NCBI GenBank assembly: GCA_038328705.1
Contig: JBBQMG010000078.1
Span: forward strand, 1-19,175
Source of the DNA: UBA668 sp038328705
GTDB lineage: Bacteria; Actinomycetota; Acidimicrobiia; Acidimicrobiales; Ilumatobacteraceae
Reading direction: 5' to 3'
DNA length: 19,175 nt
Shown: positions 13,797 to 19,175 of the stretch, piece by piece
Layout of the letters: each line of letters starts with the position of its first letter
Numbering within the stretch: the stretch's first letter is position 1
Position numbers and translations under genes: made by a program
Notes under the pieces: model-generated
The model's input: the letters and a program-made list of their open reading frames with translations, nothing else
Told to the model about the DNA's origin: nothing
Database searches by the model: none

Positions 13797-15244
13797 GCGC
13801 CGGGGTAGCGACCCCGGCTGACGTGCTGAGCGCGCTCGCCGCCGATCTGCGGTCCGCGCTCGCACCGGACCGCATCCGCACCGGAAGCACCGAGCTCGGG
13901 CTCTACGCCCGCGACGCCTCGAACATCTCCGGCTCTGCGGGCGTCGTCTGCTTCCCACTGACGACTGCTGAAGTGCAGGCGTGCGTTCGGGTGGCCGCAA
14001 AGCATCGGGTTCCGTTCGTGGCACGCGGCGCGGGTACCGGCCTGGCCGGAGGGGCAACCCCACTGGACCACGCGCTCGTCATCACACTGACCAAGATGGA
14101 TCGTGTGCTGTCGGTTGACGCCGTCAATCGCTTCGCGTGGGTCGAGCCGGGCGTGCTCAACCTCGACCTTACTCGGCAGGTCACGAAGTACGGCTTGCAC
14201 TTCGCCCCTGACCCCAGCAGTCAGCAGAGCTGCAGCATCGGCGGCAACGTGGCCAATAACTCGGGTGGGCCGCATTGCCTCAGCGACGGGGTCACGGCTG
14301 CGCACATCCTCGCGCTCGAAGTCGTGCTCAGCGACGGGTCCGTCGTGCATCTCGGCGGCGAGCAGCCGGAGCCAGACGGGCTCGATCTGCGCGGTGCGTT
14401 CGTGGGGAGCGAGGGCATGTTCGGCATCGCCACCAAGGTGTGCGTGCGCCTGACACAGAACGCGCCGGCGGTGCGCACGATGCTGATGGACTTCGAAACG
14501 GTCGAGGCCGGCGCGCAGACGGTGAGTGCGATCATCGCCGATGGAATGGTGCCCGCCGCGCTGGAGATGATGGACCAGCTGTGCGTGCGGGCAGTCGAGG
14601 AGTACATCCATGCCGGGCTGCCGATCGAGGCCGCCGCTGTACTGCTGGTGGAAGTTGCCGGCCTGCCGCACGGTCTGGAGGCCGACGTCGCTCGCATCGT
14701 GGAGATCGGGAAGGCACACGGTGCGGGCACAGTTCGCATCGCGCAGGACGAGGCCGAACGGGCGTTGCTGTGGAAGGGACGCAAGACGGCGTTTGGCGCC
14801 ATCGCGCGCATCAAGCCCAACTACTACCTGCACGACACGGTGGTCCCGCGACGGATGCTGCCGGAAGTGCTGCGCAAGGTGTACGAGATCACCGCTCGCC
14901 ACGACCTGTTGGTGATGAACGTCTTTCACGCGGGCGATGGCAATCTGCACCCGTTGCTGGTTTTCGACAAGAGCGAGCCGGGCGTGATGGAACGCGTGCA
15001 CGCAGCCGGCGAAGAGATCGTGCGTGCCTCCGTCGAAGCCGGGGGAGTGCTGAGCGGCGAGCACGGCATCGGCCTGGAGAAGCGCGACTTCATGCCGCTG
15101 ATGTTCGCACCCGCCGACCTGGCAGCGCAGGCTGCGATGCGCCGTGCGTTCGACCCGCTGGGGCTGGCCAACCCGTTCAAGGTGTTGCCGTCAGCCGCCG
15201 CCTGCGGCGATGTGCAGCACGTCCCGGACGGGGCGTGGGTGTGA
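13793..15244 (+). CDS. glcD: Glycolate oxidase FAD-binding subunit GlcD (FAD-linked oxidase)
   Basis: Oxidises glycolate (or a similar 2-hydroxy acid such as D-lactate) using FAD. 483 residues. The PCMH-type FAD domain (about 48-225) shows ARGAGTGLAGGATP (77-90) and PDPSSQQSCSIGGNVANNSG (139-158), nearly identical to the family consensus. The C-terminal FAD-oxidase domain has VFHAGDGNLHP (377-387) and SGEHGIGLEKRDFM (421-434). The start is the ATG overlapping the upstream stop; the longer open frame upstream lies over other genes. Followed by glcE with a GTGA overlap, so D and E should be made in equal amounts. Substrate is inferred from the presence of glcE and glcF. Confidence 0.93.
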   Translation: MSAGVATPADVLSALAADLRSALAPDRIRTGSTELGLYARDASNISGSAGVVCFPLTTAEVQACVRVAAKHRVPFVARGAGTGLAGGATPLDHALVITLTKMDRVLSVDAVNRFAWVEPGVLNLDLTRQVTKYGLHFAPDPSSQQSCSIGGNVANNSGGPHCLSDGVTAAHILALEVVLSDGSVVHLGGEQPEPDGLDLRGAFVGSEGMFGIATKVCVRLTQNAPAVRTMLMDFETVEAGAQTVSAIIADGMVPAALEMMDQLCVRAVEEYIHAGLPIEAAAVLLVEVAGLPHGLEADVARIVEIGKAHGAGTVRIAQDEAERALLWKGRKTAFGAIARIKPNYYLHDTVVPRRMLPEVLRKVYEITARHDLLVMNVFHAGDGNLHPLLVFDKSEPGVMERVHAAGEEIVRASVEAGGVLSGEHGIGLEKRDFMPLMFAPADLAAQAAMRRAFDPLGLANPFKVLPSAAACGDVQHVPDGAWV

Positions 15245-16137
15245 TCGACCTGTCAGCGTTCGCCGACGAGGTGGGAACGGACGGTCCGGTCACCGTCAGC
15301 GGCCTCGGAACACGTGGTGGTGCGGTGGTCGGCGTGAAGTGCGTCCACCCACCTACCGGCATCGAGTGGATGCAGCCAGACGAGATGATCGTGTGCTGCG
15401 GCGCGGGCACACCGATCGACGAGTTGGTGGCGGCGCTGGCGGCGCACGGCCAGACCGTCGCGTTACCGTTGGGCGGCACCGTCGGGGGAGCACTGGCAGT
15501 CGGCCGCAGCGACCATCGTCGGCTCGGCTACGGGCCTGTGCGCGACACCCTGCTGCAAGCTCGATATGTCTCGGCGGCAGGTGAAGTGGTGAAGGCCGGG
15601 GGACCGACCGTGAAGAATGTCAGCGGTTTCGACCTGTGCCGGTTGCTGGTCGGGTCGCGCGGCACACTCGGCTTCCTTGGCGAGGTCATCGTGCGCACAC
15701 GTCCGCTGGCACAGCACTCGCAGTGGTTCACCTGCGCGACCGCCGATCCGTTCGATGTGTTCACGCGGCTCTACAAGCCGATCAGCGTGCTGTGGAACGG
15801 GTCGGCAGTGTTCGCGCTGTTGGAGGGGCACTCGGCCGATGTTGCCGAACAGGCAACGAGTTGTGCGATGACAGTCTGCGCCGGCCCGCCTGCGCTGCCG
15901 ACCGGTAGCCGCCGCAGCGTCAAGCCGTTGGACGTGTCGTTGGACGTGTCGTTGGACGTGTCGTTGGACGTGCTGTCGCAGACGGGCGACTTCGTCGCCG
16001 AGGTCGGTGTCGGAATCGTCCACCACGCGCTGCCGTGTGCCGGCGAGCATGTTGGTGAGCGGGAGATCGCGCTGACGGCCGCCATCAAGCACCAGTTCGA
16101 CCCGGCCGGTCGGCTCAATCCTGGCGTGCATGCCTGA
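15241..16137 (+). CDS. glcE: Glycolate oxidase subunit GlcE
   Basis: Second FAD-binding subunit of glycolate oxidase. 298 residues from a GTG start overlapping the glcD stop, shorter than the roughly 350 of E. coli GlcE. Motifs: SGLGTRGG near residue 19, CGAGTPIDEL, LGGTVGGALAVGRSDHRRLG, then GGPTVKNVSGFDLCRLLVGS and GTLGFLGEV, which are close to the family's GGxVxKNVxGYD and GTLGVLTE. Residues 230-244 are a short tandem repeat (Leu-Asp-Val-Ser) in a region that should be a surface linker before the C-terminal strands. The C-terminus FDPAGRLNPG is typical. The last eight bases overlap the following gene's start. Confidence 0.88.
   Translation: MIDLSAFADEVGTDGPVTVSGLGTRGGAVVGVKCVHPPTGIEWMQPDEMIVCCGAGTPIDELVAALAAHGQTVALPLGGTVGGALAVGRSDHRRLGYGPVRDTLLQARYVSAAGEVVKAGGPTVKNVSGFDLCRLLVGSRGTLGFLGEVIVRTRPLAQHSQWFTCATADPFDVFTRLYKPISVLWNGSAVFALLEGHSADVAEQATSCAMTVCAGPPALPTGSRRSVKPLDVSLDVSLDVSLDVLSQTGDFVAEVGVGIVHHALPCAGEHVGEREIALTAAIKHQFDPAGRLNPGVHA
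15926..15972 (+). repeat. 12-bp in-frame tandem repeat inside glcE
   Basis: TTGGACGTGTCG occurs three times in a row (15928-15939, 15940-15951, 15952-15963), followed by a 9-base partial copy. It encodes LDVS three times then LDV. The exact identity of the copies, third codon positions included, implies recent expansion. Confidence 0.9.
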
Positions 16138-17026
16138 CGACCTGCCGTTCGTGGTCCGGCCGCCGGGCGATGCTCGAGTGGCCGCCGAGGCGGCATCGAT
16201 GGCGGCGGCGCACTGGGGATTGCCGTCCCCGCGCCACCTGCGCACCGGCATGAATGCGCTGTACCTTGCCGGCGAAGATGTGATCTTGAGGGTCTCGCAC
16301 ACCACGGCGCCGCCTGCGCAGGCCGCGTGGTTGATGGAGCAGCTGGAACTTCGGGGTATCCGAGTCCCGAGGTTGCTGTACACAGCGCCGGTCACGATCG
16401 GAGATCTGGCCGTCTTCGCGATCGGACGGATAGAGCCTGACGGTGACGTCGACTGGGTGGCGGTGGGCGAGCAGATTCGGCGAGTGCATGAGTGGCCGGT
16501 GGGAGAAGTCCGTGGCAATTACCCGTTGCCACGTGGCGACGACTTTCCGTGGTGGAACACAGCCGCCGTGCTTGCCGATGTCGATGACCTGCTGGACGAT
16601 GCTGCTCGTGCAGGACTGACCGACGCGATCCTGGAGCATGGCGACTGGCGCTCGCGAGTGACAGCCCGGGTGGTGTGTCATGGCGACGTGCACCCCGGCA
16701 ACATCATCCAGTCGCCCGATGGCCCTGTGCTGCTCGACTGGGACCTGTCGTGTCATGGTCCGGCCGCGTGGGACCACGCAATGTTGATGACATGGTCGCA
16801 GGTGTGGGGCGGCGACCCGAGCGCATACGAGCGATTCGTAGCGGGCTATGGCCAGTCACTGCGCGAAGACTCGTTGGCGCAGTCGTTGGCGGTGATGCGC
16901 AACGTGACCGCAACGCTGATGCGTCTGAAGGCTGGCCGAAGCAATCCGGCAGCCGCAGCGGAGGCGCAGCGCCGCCTGCGGTACTGGCGAGGCGACCCGT
17001 CGGCGCCCGCCTGGAGCGCTCAGTAA
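16130..17026 (+). CDS. Phosphotransferase-fold protein (APH/choline kinase-like)
   Basis: 298 residues. The kinase catalytic signature CHGDVHPGN (183-191) and the metal-binding LLDWD (201-205) place it in the aminoglycoside phosphotransferase/choline kinase superfamily. In the nucleotide-binding half, the strand VILRVS (51-56) has Arg54 where a Lys is usual. The gene could phosphorylate a small metabolite, and the family call does not imply drug resistance. ATG overlaps glcE by eight bases; the stop TAA lies nine bases before the next gene. It sits inside a split glycolate oxidase cluster, so an associated metabolic role is possible but unproven. Confidence 0.8.
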   Translation: MPDDLPFVVRPPGDARVAAEAASMAAAHWGLPSPRHLRTGMNALYLAGEDVILRVSHTTAPPAQAAWLMEQLELRGIRVPRLLYTAPVTIGDLAVFAIGRIEPDGDVDWVAVGEQIRRVHEWPVGEVRGNYPLPRGDDFPWWNTAAVLADVDDLLDDAARAGLTDAILEHGDWRSRVTARVVCHGDVHPGNIIQSPDGPVLLDWDLSCHGPAAWDHAMLMTWSQVWGGDPSAYERFVAGYGQSLREDSLAQSLAVMRNVTATLMRLKAGRSNPAAAAEAQRRLRYWRGDPSAPAWSAQ

Positions 17027-17035
17027 GTTGTTGCG

Positions 17036-17815
17036 ATGAAACTACGACCGACCGTGGAGATCGCCCCCGGAGTCGTCGTCATGACCAGTTCCAAGTACGA
17101 CACGACCACCACGATCGTTCGGCGGGGGAGCAGCGTGCTGCTCATCGATCCGGCCTGGACGACCGCCGAGCTCGACGGCATCGTCGTCTGGCTGAGCGAG
17201 CATGACTGCAGGGTGACGTCGGGCTTCGCAACTCACGCTCACCACGATCACATGCTCTGGCATCAAGATTTCGGCGAGGCGCCACGCTGGGCCTCAGCCA
17301 AGTCGGCGGAGATGGCCCTGGAGTGGCGGGAGGAACTTGTCGCAATGCTTGACCCATATCCGCGCGAGTGGCCCAACCCACTCGACGGGATCCATGCCCT
17401 GCCCGGCTCCACGATTCCCTCCGCGTTCGGTAGCGAGGGCGACGAAACGGTCGAGTTGGTGGTCCACGACGGACACGCTCCCGGTAACACGGTGGTCCTG
17501 CTGGCTGAACGAGGCGTGCTCCTGGCGGGTGACATGCTCAGCGCCGTCGAGCTGCCCCTGCCGTTCAGTCCCGACAACCTCCCCGTGTACCTCGACGCAC
17601 TCGACCGGCTGGCGCCGGTCGTGCGCCGGGCGAAGGTGCTGGTACCCGGGCACAGGCACCCAACCTACAACCCGCTCGCCAGGCTCGACGCCGATCGCCA
17701 CTATCTCACTGCGGTGATCGCAGGCCGCGACCCGGACGACCACCGCCGCGGGTTCAAGGGGATGGGCGAGGCACACGCGAAGATCGTCGAACTTGCCGCC
17801 GCAATGCAGGGCTGA
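17036..17815 (+). CDS. Metallo-beta-lactamase-fold hydrolase
   Basis: 259 residues. Zinc-site residues are complete: THAHHDHM gives HxHxDH at 67-72, His147 in VHDGHAPGN, Asp166 in LAGDML and His206 in VPGHRHPT. Such proteins include glyoxalase II-like thioesterases, lactonases and nucleases; the size and motif spacing suit a small-molecule hydrolase, but the substrate cannot be told. The ATG follows the phosphotransferase stop by nine bases, so the two are probably co-transcribed. The product starts directly with the fold and has no signal peptide, so it should be cytosolic. It converges with nei, leaving only four bases between the stops. Confidence 0.86.
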   Translation: MKLRPTVEIAPGVVVMTSSKYDTTTTIVRRGSSVLLIDPAWTTAELDGIVVWLSEHDCRVTSGFATHAHHDHMLWHQDFGEAPRWASAKSAEMALEWREELVAMLDPYPREWPNPLDGIHALPGSTIPSAFGSEGDETVELVVHDGHAPGNTVVLLAERGVLLAGDMLSAVELPLPFSPDNLPVYLDALDRLAPVVRRAKVLVPGHRHPTYNPLARLDADRHYLTAVIAGRDPDDHRRGFKGMGEAHAKIVELAAAMQG

Positions 17816-17819
17816 GCTG

Positions 17820-18614
17820 CTAATTCGGCTGGCAGGTGGGGCAGAAGTAGCAGGCGCGGCCGCCCAGTGTCACCGTCTGTACGGCGGTGCCGCAACGTAG
17901 GCAGATGTCGCGGTGATACACGTAAGTGTTGGCGCCACGCCGGGCTCGACCTTTCGCCACAGGGAACTCCTGGCGATCGATCGTGACGATCCGGTTGTCC
18001 TTCACGCCCTGTTTGAGCATGGAGCTGATGGTCAACCACAGCGCCAGGAGCTCATCGGTGCTACAGCTACAACCAGGACGAGACGGGTGGATGCCGTTCA
18101 CGAACAGCGCCTCCGCTCGGTAAACGTTGCCGACGCCGGCCAGCACCTTCTGATCCAGCAGCAGTGCCCCGATCGGCTGGGCGCTCTTCTGGATGCGGGC
18201 CACGAACAGGTCCGGCTTGGCGCCGCGCCGCAGTGGGTCCGGACCGAGTCGGGCGATGATCGCGTCGCGATCGTCGGCACTGCCGATGCTGCAGTCGGTC
18301 GGCCCGGCCAGGTCGATGGTGCCACGGTCCGTCGACATCCGCATGCGGACCTGACCCTGGACGTCGGGAACCTGCTCACCGACCGTTACTCGGAACTTGC
18401 CGAACAGTCCGAGGTGCACATGGCCGACCAGACCATTTTGCCACCAGTAGAAAAGATGCTTTCCGACAGGCTCGATACGGTCGAGCACCACTCCGTCGAC
18501 CAGGGCTGCATCGCTCTCGAAGCGGCCTTGCGGCGAGGACACTCTCACCTGCCCGCCAGTCAGAATTGGCGAGTGGTCCTTGGCAATTCGGTGGATCGTG
18601 TGGCCTTCGGGCAT
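17820..18614 (-). CDS. nei: Endonuclease VIII-like DNA glycosylase (Nei1/Fpg family)
   Basis: Removes oxidised bases from DNA and cleaves the abasic site. 264 residues on the minus strand. It begins MPEGHTIHRIA, where Pro2 (after Met removal, the N-terminal nucleophile) and Glu3 are catalytic. Lys52 (VGKHLFYWW), HVHLGLFGKF and the helix-two-turn-helix region ALLLDQKVLAGVGNVYRAE follow. The C-terminal zinc finger has Cys238, 241, 258 and 261 (C-x2-C-x16-C-x2-C) with Arg253. Wording resembles mycobacterial Nei1 more than MutM. It is the only minus-strand gene. Its 27-bp gap to the divergent glcF leaves little room for two promoters. Confidence 0.93.
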   Translation of the reverse strand: MPEGHTIHRIAKDHSPILTGGQVRVSSPQGRFESDAALVDGVVLDRIEPVGKHLFYWWQNGLVGHVHLGLFGKFRVTVGEQVPDVQGQVRMRMSTDRGTIDLAGPTDCSIGSADDRDAIIARLGPDPLRRGAKPDLFVARIQKSAQPIGALLLDQKVLAGVGNVYRAEALFVNGIHPSRPGCSCSTDELLALWLTISSMLKQGVKDNRIVTIDRQEFPVAKGRARRGANTYVYHRDICLRCGTAVQTVTLGGRACYFCPTCQPN

Positions 18615-18641
18615 GGGTCATGACGCTACGGTGGGCAGGCC

Positions 18642-19175
18642 GTGAAGTTTCACATCGACGACACCGACTTGGGCACCTGCGTCAGCTGCGGGCTCTGCCT
18701 TCCGCACTGCCCCACGTTTCGCGTCACCGGCGAAGAGGCGCTCTCGCCACGTGGGCGAATTGCGGCGATCCGTGCGGTACACGTCGACGATGCACCTGTC
18801 ACTGCTGAGTTCGTGTCGTTCATGGAGACCTGTGTGCAGTGCCGCGGTTGCGAGCCGGCGTGTCCGTCGGGCGTGCCGTACGGTCGGCTGCAGGAAGGTG
18901 TCCGCGAAACCCTCGCCCAACAGCACCGCATCACTCCACGATGGCAACGCATGGGCTTCGCTGTTCTGCCGAAGCACCGGCTACTGCTCGCAGGTTCCTC
19001 GCTGCTGGCTTTCGCTCAACGACTTCACTTAGTGCCCAAACGGGCGGGCTTACCCACGCTGCCACTTCGCCGCTCTCGGCCGGTGGTAGCCACTGGCAGA
19101 GATGTCTGGCTCTTCACCGGGTGCGTGATGGACGCGTGGTTGCGCGACACCCACCACAGCACGGCAAAGGTTCTG
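18642..19175 (+). CDS. glcF: Glycolate oxidase iron-sulfur subunit GlcF, 3'-truncated by window edge
   Basis: Electron-transfer subunit of glycolate oxidase. 178 codons are present from a GTG start at 18642 (GGTGGG six bases upstream); the frame is open to the window end. Two 4Fe-4S motifs are complete: CVSCGLCLPHCP (Cys13, 16, 19, 23) and CVQCRGCEPACP (Cys64, 67, 70, 74). SPRGRI between them is typical. LFTGCVMDAW near the cut end is the start of the first Cys-rich CCG domain. In many bacteria glcF directly follows glcE. Here it is about 2.5 kb away, separated by three other genes. Likely works with the glcD and glcE products. Confidence 0.9.
   Translation, partial: MKFHIDDTDLGTCVSCGLCLPHCPTFRVTGEEALSPRGRIAAIRAVHVDDAPVTAEFVSFMETCVQCRGCEPACPSGVPYGRLQEGVRETLAQQHRITPRWQRMGFAVLPKHRLLLAGSSLLAFAQRLHLVPKRAGLPTLPLRRSRPVVATGRDVWLFTGCVMDAWLRDTHHSTAKVL

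Noticed and set aside
13421..15064. Long minus-strand open frame of about 547 codons opposite glcD
   Set aside because: Its frame is a by-product of GC-rich coding sequence on the other strand. The + strand product has full GlcD motifs, and the minus product has none.

Overview
The window is GC-rich, densely packed DNA from a high-GC Gram-positive bacterium. The gene order tgt-yajC-secD-secF-apt-rel-hisS-aspS followed by a Nudix gene, rarA and a small DUF948-like membrane gene, the actinobacterial form of the SecD motif (DSYVVFFER), and the presence of tgt together suggest an actinobacterium, possibly of the Acidimicrobiia. That placement is inferred from gene content and motif style, not proven. 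All genes lie on the + strand except one (nei). Many neighbours overlap by 1-8 bases (ATGA, GTGA or TAATG junctions), so translational coupling is the rule, and clear Shine-Dalgarno sequences are few.

Region 1 (1-10050) is a conserved housekeeping block. It holds the 3' part of tgt (queuosine tRNA modification), the yajC-secD-secF accessory complex of the Sec translocase, apt (adenine salvage), a bifunctional rel ((p)ppGpp synthetase/hydrolase), and two tRNA synthetases, hisS and aspS.

Region 2 (10051-11776) is the unusual part. A solitary gene that fuses an AbiEi-like winged-helix N-terminus to a DUF559/Vsr-like nuclease domain is bracketed by two related 45-bp imperfect palindromes (10100-10144 and 11095-11139). 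An RppH-like Nudix hydrolase follows. After it come a perfect 40-bp spacerless palindrome (11645-11684) and a run of roughly 20-bp repeats carrying the heptamer ACTCGCA, just upstream of rarA. The palindrome-bounded nuclease gene is the best candidate in the window for an undescribed selfish or mobile module.

Region 3 (11777-13796) has rarA (replication-fork AAA+ ATPase) translationally coupled to two small membrane or hydrophobic proteins of the kind that usually precede alaS in actinobacteria. Here alaS is not next.

Region 4 (13793-19175) carries glycolate oxidase genes glcD and glcE. These are followed by a phosphotransferase-fold gene, a metallo-beta-lactamase-fold hydrolase, a minus-strand Nei1-type DNA glycosylase and the start of glcF (truncated by the window edge). 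The three oxidase subunits are therefore present but the operon is split. Several short in-frame tandem repeats (in secD, the DUF559 gene and glcE) suggest replication slippage has been active across the window. I saw no rRNA, tRNA, CRISPR array, transposase or integrase.
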